A stretch of DNA of 14,404 bases from an uncultured Oscillospiraceae bacterium (GTDB lineage: Bacteria > Bacillota > Clostridia > Oscillospirales > Oscillospiraceae). How positions within the stretch are numbered: the stretch's first letter is position 1; every line of letters begins with the position of its first letter. The notes beneath the pieces were generated by a model, which was not told the origin of the DNA, made no database searches, and was given only the letters and a program-made list of their open reading frames with translations. A program made the position numbers and the translations under genes. This document shows, piece by piece, positions 1-6,967 of this stretch. Location: contig CANQKJ010000021.1 in assembly GCA_947624465.1 (NCBI GenBank), positions 1 through 14,404 of the forward strand, given 5' to 3'.

Positions 1-276
1 CACGGCCTTGCCCTTGCTGGTGCTGCCGGCCTCGGCCAGCAGGGGCTTCAGCACCTCGGTGCCGGCGCTCATGGCCCTGGCGGCCACCAGCACCTCGGGG
101 ACAAAGATCTCGTTGTTGCGGAACTTCAGGCCCACCCGGTCCATGCCGGGGAGCAGGCCCTCGGTCAGGATCTGCTGGGGGGCCAGGCCCTCGTCCAGCC
201 CCTGCTGGACCAGCTGGACCACCTGCTTGCGCTTGCCGTGCTCCAGGGCCTCGCCGATCTCGGTCAAAGTACTCAT
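1..276 (-). CDS. Corrinoid (cobalamin-binding) methyltransferase carrier protein, N-terminal part
   Basis: Only the first 92 codons lie in the window; the gene runs off the left edge. The start ATG at 276-274 follows a good ribosome site, GGAGGT, 6 nt upstream (288-283). The visible protein starts MSTLTEIGEALEHGKRKQ and is a helical cap resembling the B12-binding_2 domain (PF02607) of MtaC/MtbC/MttC-type proteins. The landmarks are the 'GLAPQQILTEGLLPGMDRVG' segment and 'NNEIFVPEVLVAARAM', both highly typical of that cap. The cobalamin-binding Rossmann domain with its DxHxxG motif should lie beyond the edge and cannot be confirmed. By family knowledge, such proteins carry a methyl group on cobalt between a substrate methyltransferase and an acceptor methyltransferase in the cytoplasm. 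It sits downstream of the PocR/AraC regulator and a URO-D family gene on the same strand, which fits a C1-transfer operon. Confidence 0.88.
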   Translation of the reverse strand, partial: MSTLTEIGEALEHGKRKQVVQLVQQGLDEGLAPQQILTEGLLPGMDRVGLKFRNNEIFVPEVLVAARAMSAGTEVLKPLLAEAGSTSKGKAV

Positions 277-330
277 AGAAATACCTCCGTTTCTTGTTTG
301 ACCCACCTTGCAATGAGTCCATATATAGAC

Positions 331-359
331 AATTTAACAAAAGCGAACGGGTCCCGCAA
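331..359 (-). promoter_or_regulatory. Weak candidate promoter for the corrinoid protein
   Basis: In the 132-bp gap between the regulator and the corrinoid gene, the minus strand reads TTGCGG (359-354), a 17-bp spacer and TAAATT (336-331), with TG at the extended -10 position. The -35 match is poor (3 of 6). A second AT-rich TATATATG stretch lies slightly downstream (about 320-327). No U-tailed hairpin was seen in this gap, so the corrinoid gene may also be read through from the upstream operon promoter. Seen in sequence; function inferred. Confidence 0.28.
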
Positions 360-408
360 TAAATCCGGGGGAACAGGCGGGAAAATTACCAAAAAACATA
401 AAAGTTTT

Positions 409-1689
409 TTATGCCGTTCCCCGGTCCCGCTCCATGTCCTCGTCGATGCGGCGGCTTTGCCTGCGGTAGCGGTCCGGGGTCACGCCCACCACTTTTTTGA
501 ACACCTTGCAGAAGTAACTCTGGTCCTCGAACCCGCAGGCGGCGTAGATCTCGGACATGGTGGCGCCGCTGGCCAGCAGCAGGACCTTGCTCTTCTCCAC
601 CCGAAGCTGATTGAGGCAGGAGCGGAAGCTGCAGCCCAGCTCCTCCTTGAACACCTTGGAGAAATAGGAGTGGGAGTAACTCACATAGTCGGCCACCTCG
701 CCCAGGGTCACGTTCCGGTGGCAGTTGACCTGCATATAGCCCAGGGCCTTCTGGATCACGTCCTGGTGCTTGGTGTCCACCAGCTGGAACACCAGAGTGG
801 TATACCGGCGCAGGGCCTGGGCCAGCCATTGGGCCATGTCCTCCTGGGTGCGGAGGCGGCGCAGTTTTTTCAGGTACTGGTCGCTGATGGCCAGAACGGC
901 CTCCGGGTTGCCCCCGCCGTAAATGGCGGCCCGGGACAGGATCCAGAGCAGCTCGGCGGCGCGGATATTGCCGATGTCCGGGTCGGGCGTCAGGAAGAAG
1001 ATGTGGCCCAGCAGGTCGTTGAGCAGGGCGTTGGCGGTGATCCGGTCCCCCCGGGCCACGGCGTAGAACAGCTCCGGCTCCTTTTCCACGGGATAGCGGG
1101 CGTCCTGCCCCGTCGCCTTGGCCTGGTGGACATACTGGCCCATCTGCCGCTGCTGCAATTCCCCGCCCCGCTGGAGGACCAGCTCCCGGCTGTTGTCCCC
1201 GATGCAGACGGTGTCGGCGAAGAGCTGGAGGGACAGGCGGCTCAGTTGGGTGGAACTCACCTGGGGGATGCCGGCCAGAAAGTCGCGGAGAGGAGGGACC
1301 CCCTCCCGGCAGACCTGGCGGCTCTCCGTCAGCTCATCCAGCAGGTCGTCGGTGTCCATCAGAAGCACGGGGCCGGCCACCAGCCCCCCCGACAGGGCGC
1401 CCCCCGTCATGATGGGGCTGGCGCAGTAGGCCAGGCTGGAGGGGCAGCCGTAGATGTACCGCCCGCCGAGGCGCTCCGCCTGGCGGATGCCCCGCAGGTG
1501 CAGGTCGGCGCAGGGGGGCGGCGTCCCCGGCAGGGCTTTCAGATAGGCGCACTCGTCCTCCGGCCGGCCGGACTGGTACAGGGTCCCCCCATCGGCGGAG
1601 AGCAGCCGGCAGCGGATGCCGGTGGTCTCGGCGAAGGAGTCCACCAGGGCCCGGGCCGTGTCCAGATCAACGGGAATGATATCGCGCAT
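409..1689 (-). CDS. PocR-domain AraC-family transcriptional regulator
   Basis: This 426-residue protein has an N-terminal sensor resembling the PocR domain (PF10114), at about residues 5-170. It carries conserved-looking cysteines at 27, 47, 60, 82 and 89 and a 'YIYGCPSSLAYCASPI' segment typical of the family. A linker of about 100 residues leads to a C-terminal AraC double helix-turn-helix (about 310-410: 'LGEVADYVSYSHSYFSKVFKEE', then 'MSEIYAACGFEDQSYFCKVF' and 'GVTPDRYRR'). PocR of Salmonella activates cobalamin and propanediol genes, and related proteins often sit beside corrinoid methyltransferase operons. Here it lies between a URO-D family gene (62-bp gap) and a corrinoid protein gene on the same strand, so it probably controls both arms of this locus in response to a methylated or C1-related ligand. 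The start is ATG 1689 after a modest purine-rich site (AGGGGGCG). The ligand is unknown. Confidence 0.92.
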   Translation of the reverse strand: MRDIIPVDLDTARALVDSFAETTGIRCRLLSADGGTLYQSGRPEDECAYLKALPGTPPPCADLHLRGIRQAERLGGRYIYGCPSSLAYCASPIMTGGALSGGLVAGPVLLMDTDDLLDELTESRQVCREGVPPLRDFLAGIPQVSSTQLSRLSLQLFADTVCIGDNSRELVLQRGGELQQRQMGQYVHQAKATGQDARYPVEKEPELFYAVARGDRITANALLNDLLGHIFFLTPDPDIGNIRAAELLWILSRAAIYGGGNPEAVLAISDQYLKKLRRLRTQEDMAQWLAQALRRYTTLVFQLVDTKHQDVIQKALGYMQVNCHRNVTLGEVADYVSYSHSYFSKVFKEELGCSFRSCLNQLRVEKSKVLLLASGATMSEIYAACGFEDQSYFCKVFKKVVGVTPDRYRRQSRRIDEDMERDRGTA

Positions 1690-1751
1690 GGAAACGCCCC
1701 CTGTGGAATATCGTCATGCCCGCCGGCCGGCGGACATGACCGTGCCGTTCA

Positions 1752-2861
1752 TCAGGCGCGGACGGAGTCCATCATGGCCTTGAGGTTCTCCAGCTTGCAG
1801 TTCAGCGGGACCTCGCAGCCGCTGCCCAGGACCAGGCCGCCCTTGGCCATGGACATCTGGATCAGGTCCTCGCAGTAGGCGGAGACCTGGTCGGGGGTGC
1901 CGAAGGCCAGTATGGTGGCGGGTACATCGCCCCGGATGGGCAGCCAGCCCTTGAGGATGTCGTAGGCGGCGTGGATGTCGGTGACGCCGTCCAGCTCCAC
2001 GAGGGTGCTGCCCTTGGGCAGCTCCAGCAGTTTGGGCAGCATGGGCAGCCAGTTTCCGTCGGCGTGGAGCACCGCCTGGACGCCGGCGCTGTGGAGGCCC
2101 AGGATGATGGCCTTGAGGGAGGGCCAGGAGAACTCCTCGAAGATGGCGGGGGAGATGGAGTTGGCGTCGGACCGCATGGCGTAGAGGCTGGCCCGTTTCA
2201 GGGGGGAGTGCTCCAGGGTGCCCAGGATCTGGCCCAGTACCTCCGGGGTGCCCTTGTCGATGGCGGCCTTCACCAGATCGGGTTCGTCGTACAGGTCGTA
2301 GACGAACTCGCCGAAGGAGCGGACCATGGACAGGGTGTCGAAGGGGGTGCCGGAGGCGGTGCCGTGGATGGGGCTCACCCCCCGCTGGGCCAGGAAGCCC
2401 GCCACCTTGCCGGCGTTCATGCCCACCTGCATCCACAGCCTGCCGATGTCCGGGATGTTGGTGATGGGCGGGTGCTGGATGGTGCAGAGGTAGCGGTTGT
2501 ACCACTGGAGGTAGCCGTTGTCGATGATATCCTGATAGTCCTCCGGCTGCATATGGCAGGTCTCTTTGAACTGATAGCTGGCGTCCTCGTCCAGCTCATA
2601 GCCGGGGCGCAGGGCCTCGATGCCCTGGAGGAACATCACGTCTCCGGGAGGGTTGCCCTGGCACAGGTCGGGGGTGCCGATCTTCTGGAAGGTGATATCC
2701 AGCGCCTGCAGCCACTTGTCCATGTCGGAGGTGATCTCCTTCTGGGTGAAGCCGGCCACGCGGCCGGGGTAGAGGAGCATCATGGGGTATACGGGGATGT
2801 CTTCGCGGTGAGCGGGCGGGACCAGGTCGAAGCAGCGCTGGATCTTTTCAAATGAATTCAC
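1752..2861 (-). CDS. URO-D family protein, methyltransferase-like, with an atypical metal site
   Basis: This 369-residue protein belongs to the uroporphyrinogen decarboxylase / MtaA-like methyltransferase superfamily (PF01208, TIM barrel). In MtaA/MtbA enzymes a zinc held by His-x-Cys and a distal Cys activates a thiol acceptor. Here the segment is H266-A-D268 ('AVLHADGNW') instead of His-x-Cys, while the distal Cys is kept (C349 in 'LVLGSGCEVPLNC'). The start is GTG 2861, after GGAAAGGGG about 7 nt upstream and just below the promoter at 2912-2940. It is the first gene of the minus-strand operon leading into the PocR/AraC regulator and the corrinoid protein. A true haem-pathway HemE is unlikely because of the HADG and SGC motifs and the context. 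Substrate and acceptor are unknown; His-Asp could still bind metal. Confidence 0.88.
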   Translation of the reverse strand: MNSFEKIQRCFDLVPPAHREDIPVYPMMLLYPGRVAGFTQKEITSDMDKWLQALDITFQKIGTPDLCQGNPPGDVMFLQGIEALRPGYELDEDASYQFKETCHMQPEDYQDIIDNGYLQWYNRYLCTIQHPPITNIPDIGRLWMQVGMNAGKVAGFLAQRGVSPIHGTASGTPFDTLSMVRSFGEFVYDLYDEPDLVKAAIDKGTPEVLGQILGTLEHSPLKRASLYAMRSDANSISPAIFEEFSWPSLKAIILGLHSAGVQAVLHADGNWLPMLPKLLELPKGSTLVELDGVTDIHAAYDILKGWLPIRGDVPATILAFGTPDQVSAYCEDLIQMSMAKGGLVLGSGCEVPLNCKLENLKAMMDSVRA

Positions 2862-2911
2862 AAAAATTCCCCTTTCCTGTTTTGAAAATTTATGATAATC
2901 TCACGGAAACC

Positions 2912-2940
2912 ATTGTAGCGGTATCCGCCCTCCCCGTCAA
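2912..2940 (-). promoter_or_regulatory. Sigma-A-type promoter of the minus-strand methyltransferase/regulator operon
   Basis: The minus strand reads TTGACG (2940-2935), exactly 17 bp, then TACAAT (2917-2912), both 5 of 6 to consensus. Transcription would start near 2905, giving a leader of about 45 nt before the GTG start at 2861. Confidence 0.8.
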
Positions 2941-2962
2941 GGGCAAGGTGGAAGAAAGAATG

Positions 2963-3021
2963 AAAAAATTCCAAAAAACGCAAAGAAATTTTATACGGAT
3001 GGAGAAGGGGTTTGCTATACT
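2963..3021 (+). promoter_or_regulatory. Activator-type promoter of the plus-strand methyltransferase operon, with phased A-tracts
   Basis: An extended -10 element, TG-C-TATACT, lies at 3013-3021, but no good -35 is found 16-18 bp upstream (candidates such as ATACGG). Upstream, where an UP element would sit, are A6 tracts at 2963-2968 and 2973-2978, exactly 10 bp apart, followed by AAATTTT around 2986-2992. Helical phasing of A-tracts predicts bent DNA. A weak -35 with AT-rich upstream DNA fits a promoter needing an activator, plausibly the PocR/AraC protein encoded just across the divergent region. The start would be near 3028. Confidence 0.68.
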
Positions 3022-3068
3022 TATGACAGTAAGTATTTTGATCAACGCTGAATAAGGAGGAAAAACCT

Positions 3069-4079
3069 ATGCAGATCACCATGAAACAGTGGGCGGCGGA
3101 CGTTCTGGCCGTCCCCCGCAAGAAGGCCGTCCCCGTGCTATCCTTCCCCTGCGTCCAGCTTTTGGGCGTCACCGTCCGGGACCTGATCTATGACAGCGGC
3201 CTCCAGGCCAAAGGCATGAAGCTGGTGGCCGACCGCTGCGACACCGGCGCCGCCGTGTCCATGATGGACCTGTCGGTGGAGGCGGAGGCCTTCGGCGCCT
3301 CCATCCATGTCGCCGACGATGAGGTCCCCACCGTGGTGGGCGCTCTGCTGGAGGGACCGGAGGACGCCGAGGCCCTCAAAGTGCCCGCCGTGGGCGCGGG
3401 CCGCACCGGCACCTATATCGACGCCATCGAGAAGGTGTGTAAGCTCATCACCGACCGGCCGGTCATCGCCGGCGTCATCGGCCCCTTCTCCCTGGCGGGG
3501 CGGCTGATGGGGATGTCCGAGCTGATGATCAACTGCTATGAGGAGCCCGAGATGGTGGAGACCACCCTGGAGAAGGCCACCGAGTTCATCACCGCGTACA
3601 TCAAGGGCTTCAAGGCGGTGGGGGCCCACGGCGTCTGCATCGCCGAGCCCGCCGCCGGCCTGCTCTCTCCCGGCCTCATCGGGGAGTTCGCCGTGCCCTA
3701 CTTACAGCGCATCATCTCCGCGGTGCAGGACGATAACTTCATGGTGCTGCTCCACAACTGCGGCAACTCGGTGGCAAAGGCCCTGCCCCAGTGGTATGAG
3801 TGCGGCGCCGCCGCCTATCACTTCGGCAACGCGGTGGACATGAAGGAGATCATGGCCGGCTCCCCCAGCGACGTGCTGGTCATGGGCAACGTGGACCCCG
3901 CCGGCCAGTTCCGCAACGGCACCCCGGAGACCGTCCGCGCCAGGACGCTGGAGGTGATGGGAGACTGCTGCGGCTATCCCAACTTCGTCATCTCCTCCGG
4001 CTGCGACATCCCGCCCGCCTCCAGCTGGGAGAACATCGACGCCTTTTTCGCCGCCGTCGATGAGTTCTACGCCAAATAA
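3069..4079 (+). CDS. MtaA/MtbA-type corrinoid methyltransferase (URO-D family)
   Basis: This 336-residue protein is close to the usual length of methylcobamide:acceptor methyltransferases (MtaA, MtbA). It carries the complete expected zinc set: H229-N-C231 in 'LLHNCGNSV' and C312 in 'FVISSGCDIPP'. It also has the family segment 'VMGNVDPAGQFRNGT' (about 271-285) and 'GVIGPFSLAGRLMG' (about 135-148). In characterised relatives the zinc binds coenzyme M, which then takes the methyl group from a corrinoid protein; in Clostridia the acceptor is more likely tetrahydrofolate or unknown. The start ATG 3069 follows AAGGAGG by 8 nt. It is the first gene of the plus-strand operon, 41 bp before the next URO-D gene. 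No corrinoid protein lies beside it on this strand, so it may share the one at the left edge. Confidence 0.93.
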   Translation: MQITMKQWAADVLAVPRKKAVPVLSFPCVQLLGVTVRDLIYDSGLQAKGMKLVADRCDTGAAVSMMDLSVEAEAFGASIHVADDEVPTVVGALLEGPEDAEALKVPAVGAGRTGTYIDAIEKVCKLITDRPVIAGVIGPFSLAGRLMGMSELMINCYEEPEMVETTLEKATEFITAYIKGFKAVGAHGVCIAEPAAGLLSPGLIGEFAVPYLQRIISAVQDDNFMVLLHNCGNSVAKALPQWYECGAAAYHFGNAVDMKEIMAGSPSDVLVMGNVDPAGQFRNGTPETVRARTLEVMGDCCGYPNFVISSGCDIPPASSWENIDAFFAAVDEFYAK

Positions 4080-4120
4080 GCGCCTTAATTTCAATCAAAA
4101 AACGACAGGAGGGACCTACC

Positions 4121-5098
4121 ATGACAGAACGGGAAAATATGCGGCTGGTGTGGGAGCATAAGCAGCCGGAATGGGTGCCCATGATCAACACCGCTTCCCA
4201 GATGATCATCACCCCGGAGATCAACGACCGCCCCCTGTTCATGAGCGGGAAGGACGACTTCGGTCTGGAGTGGGAGCTGGACCCCGCCCACCCGGAGCTG
4301 ATGACCCACGTGAAGCCCGGCGGGGAGATATTCGACGACATCACCGAGTGGAAGAAGTACATCGACTTCAAGAGCTGCAAGGACAAGAACTGGGAGGCCG
4401 CCGCCATGCGGACGAGGGCGATGTGGGCCAAAAAGGACCAGATCATGGGCTATGTGGTGTGCAACATCGGCGCGTTTGAGCGCATCTGCGCCATGATGGG
4501 CCACGTCAACGGCCTGATGGCCCCCTATGACGACGAGGAGGCCTATGCCGAGTACGTGGAGGCCTACGCCGACTACCGCATCGAGCAGATGGAGTACTTC
4601 AAGAAGTACCTGGATGTGGACTTTTTGATGATGCACGACGACTGGGGCAACCAGAACAACCTGTTCATGTCCCCGGAGATGTGGCGGAAGTTCTACAAGG
4701 AGCCGGAGCGCCGCATGGTCAAGCGGTGCCACGAGCTGGGGATGTATTATATGCACCACTCCTGCGGCTACAACGAGCCCATCATCGGCGACCTGGTGGA
4801 GATCGGGGTGGACAGCTGGCACAGCGTCCAGCCCTGCAACGACCTGAAAAAGCTCAAGGCCGAGCACGGCGACAGGCTCATCTTCGCCGGCGCGGTGGAC
4901 CCCCAGGTCACCGACGCCCCCGGCGCCACCGAGGAGCAGATCCGCGCGGAGGTCCGCCGGGTCATCGACACCCTGGGCAAGGGGGGCGGCCTGCTCTGCT
5001 CCTCCGCCGTCATGTTCTCCACCGTCCCCGGCGTGGACGGCATCATCGACGACGAGGGTAAGAAGTACGGCCAGTACAGCACCCTGAACTTCGACTGA
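4121..5098 (+). CDS. URO-D family methyltransferase-like protein with His-x-Cys zinc motif
   Basis: This 325-residue URO-D superfamily protein differs clearly from the preceding gene. Landmarks are 'MTERENMRLVWEHKQPEWVP' at the N terminus, 'LMMHDDWGNQNNLFMSPEMW' (about 169-188), H213-S-C215 in 'YYMHHSCGYNEP', 'FAGAVDPQ' (about 255-262) and 'GGGLLCSSAVMF' with C293. The His-x-Cys and distal Cys suggest a zinc-type methyltransferase; the 'MHDDWG' block is typical of the subgroup often clustered with O-demethylase and other corrinoid systems. It is translated from ATG 4121 after AGGAGG. It follows the first methyltransferase by 41 bp and probably shares its transcript. One possibility is a substrate-side (methyl-to-corrinoid) enzyme paired with an acceptor-side partner; that assignment is inference. 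Confidence 0.88.
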   Translation: MTERENMRLVWEHKQPEWVPMINTASQMIITPEINDRPLFMSGKDDFGLEWELDPAHPELMTHVKPGGEIFDDITEWKKYIDFKSCKDKNWEAAAMRTRAMWAKKDQIMGYVVCNIGAFERICAMMGHVNGLMAPYDDEEAYAEYVEAYADYRIEQMEYFKKYLDVDFLMMHDDWGNQNNLFMSPEMWRKFYKEPERRMVKRCHELGMYYMHHSCGYNEPIIGDLVEIGVDSWHSVQPCNDLKKLKAEHGDRLIFAGAVDPQVTDAPGATEEQIRAEVRRVIDTLGKGGGLLCSSAVMFSTVPGVDGIIDDEGKKYGQYSTLNFD

Positions 5099-5118
5099 TC
5101 TCTGCCGCGGGCAGATCA
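5096..5118 (+). other. Imperfect hairpin between two genes of the operon
   Basis: The sequence TGATC-tc-TGCC, GCG loop, GGCA-GATCA can fold into a 9-pair stem with a 2-base bulge, overlapping the stop codon of the upstream gene. No U-tract follows, so it is not a standard terminator; it could stabilise or process the mRNA just before the next ribosome site. Confidence 0.4.
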
Positions 5119-5144
5119 ATAATTACGAAAAGGAGACACGGATC

Positions 5145-5450
5145 ATGAGCAAACTGAACGGGACCTGGAACATCACGGTACACACCTTTATGGGCGATAT
5201 GCGCTCCATCCTCAAGGCCCAGGTGGAGGGCGACACCATCACCGGCACCGTCACCGACGCGGCCAACGGCGCCTGCTCCCCCATCGAGAACGGCAAGGTG
5301 GACGGCGATAAGTTCAGCTATCAGGTCACCATCAAGACCGCCGTGGGCGAGATGACCAACACCCTCACCGGCGAGGTGGTGGGCGACGCCCTGAAGGGCA
5401 AGTCCGCCAACGCCATGGGCGAGTTCGACTTCGACGCCGTCCGCGGCTGA
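5145..5450 (+). CDS. Small beta-rich protein with two-fold internal repeat, unknown function
   Basis: This 101-residue soluble protein has no signal peptide or membrane segment. The start ATG 5145 follows AAAAGGAG. Two 29-residue halves align without gaps: residues 9-37 (N-I-T-V-H-T...) and 60-88 (Q-V-T-I-K-T...). They share a 'T-x-x-x-G-D/E-M' start and a 'V-x-GD-x-x-x-G' end. The pattern of alternating hydrophobic and polar residues with GD turns predicts a small beta-sandwich or half-barrel, like lipocalin- or avidin-type ligand binders. It is the last gene of the plus-strand methyltransferase operon (46 bp after the URO-D gene) and is closed by a terminator, so it probably serves the same pathway, for example as a binding accessory. 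I recall similar short proteins near such clusters but cannot name a characterised family. Confidence 0.8.
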   Translation: MSKLNGTWNITVHTFMGDMRSILKAQVEGDTITGTVTDAANGACSPIENGKVDGDKFSYQVTIKTAVGEMTNTLTGEVVGDALKGKSANAMGEFDFDAVRG

Positions 5451-5461
5451 GAGACCCCTCA

Positions 5462-5510
5462 AGACGCAGAGAGGCCGGCTCCGATCATTCGGAGCCGGCC
5501 TTTTGCGTCT
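5462..5510 (+). terminator. Strong terminator between convergent genes, with nested outer stem
   Basis: A perfect 12-bp GC-rich stem (5473-5484 with 5489-5500) closes a TCAT loop and is followed by TTTT. An outer 7-bp arm, AGACGCA (5462-5468) with TGCGTCT (5504-5510), extends the palindrome. It ends the plus operon. Read on the minus strand the inner stem has no U-run after it, so it is only a weak terminator for the convergent gene. Confidence 0.88.
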
Positions 5511-5515
5511 GCCGC

Positions 5516-6745
5516 TCAGTATTTGCCGTAGTCGAACAGGGTGTCCTTCCAGGCCTCCAGGTTCTCGGTCTTCACCTGGTCGATGGCGATGGTGTTGGTC
5601 ATGATGTACCCGCCGCCGGGGGCCAGCAGGTCGATCATCTTCTTGGTGTGGTCGATGACCCGCTGCTTGCCGCCCATCATCAGGTACTCGGTGGGCATAC
5701 CGCCGCCGATGCAGGCCACGTCGCCCAAAATCTGTTTGGCCTTTACCAGGTCCACGTCCTCAAAGAAGTAGATCACCTTGCCCTTGGGCACGTCGGCCAG
5801 CACCTCCAGCCGGGTGTGGTACTTGCCCTCGCAGATGACGATGGGGGTCATGCCGGCGTCGATGGAGGCCAGGATGACCTTTTTCAGGCCGGGCCAGTAG
5901 AACCGCTTGTAGTTCTCCAGGGACATGAAGTCGTCCACGCCGCAGTGGAGGGGGATGAACATATACTCCGCGTGCTGCATCTTGGCGTTGGCGATGAAGG
6001 TGGGGATGTGCCGGGAGCAGATCTCCAGGGCGGCCTCCAGCCGCTCCGGCTCCTCGATACAGTCCATGCAGGCCTCCATGATGCCCCGGATATGGTCGGC
6101 GAATTCGTCGAAGGGGGTCATGATGGTGGCGCCGCCGAAGGGGATGAAGCCCCGCTCCACGGTGTGCTGGGCCTGGGCCGCGCACTTGCCCAGGTTCTCC
6201 ATCACCAGATTGCCGGTGTCCAGCATGGCCTTCAGGGTCTCCTGGACGGGGGGCGCGCCCAGCACCCCCAGGCTGTATACCACCGAATTGCACATGGCCG
6301 GGGGGTTGAGCAGGGCCAGCCCGCCGAAATTGGCGTATTTCTGGGGCAGGACCTTTTGGAACAGGAACCAGTTTGGGTCCTTTAAAAAGGCGTCGTAATC
6401 CTCATCCTGAAGGAACTGCTTGTCGATGTACTGATAGGGGGTGTCGGCGGGCAGGTTGTGGTAAGGTCCGGGGAACCGGCACTGGGTGGAGCCCGCCCGC
6501 TCCATGGCCGGGATGGGGAACACCGTGGGCATATAGACCAGATCCGGCTCATAGCGGTCCAGCACATGGTCAAGCGCGGCGTTGAGGGTGAAGGGGTCGG
6601 TCATGGAGTCCTGGAAGCTGACGCCGTATTCCAGCTGATAGAAATTGTTCCAGGTGGGGATGAAGGGGACCCGGTCAGGCTCCCGCAGGGAGACGGCGGT
6701 CTGCACCCGCATACCGCGCTGCGCGATGGGGGGAAGCTGTTCCAT
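5516..6745 (-). CDS. Large URO-D family protein lacking the usual zinc ligands
   Basis: This 409-residue URO-D superfamily member is longer than its neighbours. I place the start at ATG 6745, 7 nt after AAAGGAG; the in-frame TTG at 6763 overlaps that ribosome site and is not a likely start. Landmarks are 'SLREPDRVPFIPTWNNFYQ' (about 19-37), 'FIPFGGATIMTPFDEFADHI' (about 200-219) and 'GGGMPTEYLMMG' (about 347-358). Where MtaA-type enzymes have His-x-Cys it has I304-C305-E306-G in 'PIVICEGKYHTRLEVL', and the distal cysteine position reads 'GGYIMTNTIAID' without Cys. A zinc-thiol mechanism of the MtaA type is therefore doubtful; it may act on another substrate or use another metal. It is convergent with the plus-strand operon and has its own promoter at 6800-6828, so it can be regulated separately. 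Confidence 0.87.
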   Translation of the reverse strand: MEQLPPIAQRGMRVQTAVSLREPDRVPFIPTWNNFYQLEYGVSFQDSMTDPFTLNAALDHVLDRYEPDLVYMPTVFPIPAMERAGSTQCRFPGPYHNLPADTPYQYIDKQFLQDEDYDAFLKDPNWFLFQKVLPQKYANFGGLALLNPPAMCNSVVYSLGVLGAPPVQETLKAMLDTGNLVMENLGKCAAQAQHTVERGFIPFGGATIMTPFDEFADHIRGIMEACMDCIEEPERLEAALEICSRHIPTFIANAKMQHAEYMFIPLHCGVDDFMSLENYKRFYWPGLKKVILASIDAGMTPIVICEGKYHTRLEVLADVPKGKVIYFFEDVDLVKAKQILGDVACIGGGMPTEYLMMGGKQRVIDHTKKMIDLLAPGGGYIMTNTIAIDQVKTENLEAWKDTLFDYGKY

Positions 6746-6799
6746 AGTGACGCTCCTTTCCAATTTTGCCTCAGATCCTGTGTGGGATTGGATAATTTC

Positions 6800-6828
6800 A
6801 GTATACCACAGAATGTTTCGCGTGAAAA
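6800..6828 (-). promoter_or_regulatory. Promoter of the 5516-6745 URO-D family gene
   Basis: The minus strand reads TTTTCA (6828-6823), 17 bp, TATACT (6805-6800), with TG-G just before the -10 (extended -10). The predicted start near 6793 gives a leader of about 48 nt to the ATG. Confidence 0.72.
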
Positions 6829-6887
6829 GGGAAAATTCGCGCCGCCCGTCAAGAGCGCCGCCGCGGCAGGATGATTCGGCCGGTCTA

Positions 6888-6916
6888 TTGACATCCGCGG
6901 CCCCGGGACGTATAAT
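6888..6916 (+). promoter_or_regulatory. Perfect-consensus sigma-A promoter
   Basis: TTGACA (6888-6893), 17 bp, TATAAT (6911-6916): full match in both hexamers at optimal spacing. The predicted start is about 6923. The roughly 45-nt leader holds a small CCTGC/GCAGG hairpin (about 6925-6940) before the ribosome site. Confidence 0.92.
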
Positions 6917-6967
6917 TTTTCAGACCTGCGGAGAGGCAGGCGAAGCCGGTCAGAGGGGAGATTGCCC

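Noticed and set aside
238..1878. Very long plus-strand open frame (546 codons) over the regulator gene
   Set aside because: It lies opposite the PocR/AraC gene, has no family motifs and is rich in low-complexity Gly/Ala/Val/His/Gln. Long antisense frames are expected in GC-rich DNA. The minus-strand product has full domain structure.
2336..2342. Spo0A box (TGTCGAA) inside a URO-D gene
   Set aside because: It lies in coding sequence away from any promoter; a 7-bp chance match.
1752..2861. Haem-biosynthesis HemE (uroporphyrinogen decarboxylase) for the URO-D family genes
   Set aside because: Four divergent copies next to a corrinoid protein and PocR regulator, with MtaA-like His-x-Cys/GC motifs in several, fit methyltransferase paralogues rather than HemE; no other haem genes are present.
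4091..5119. Minus-strand open frame of 342 codons over the second plus-strand URO-D gene
   Set aside because: Shadow frame of repetitive Val/His/Leu composition, no ribosome site or motif; the plus-strand gene has clear family motifs and a good ribosome site.
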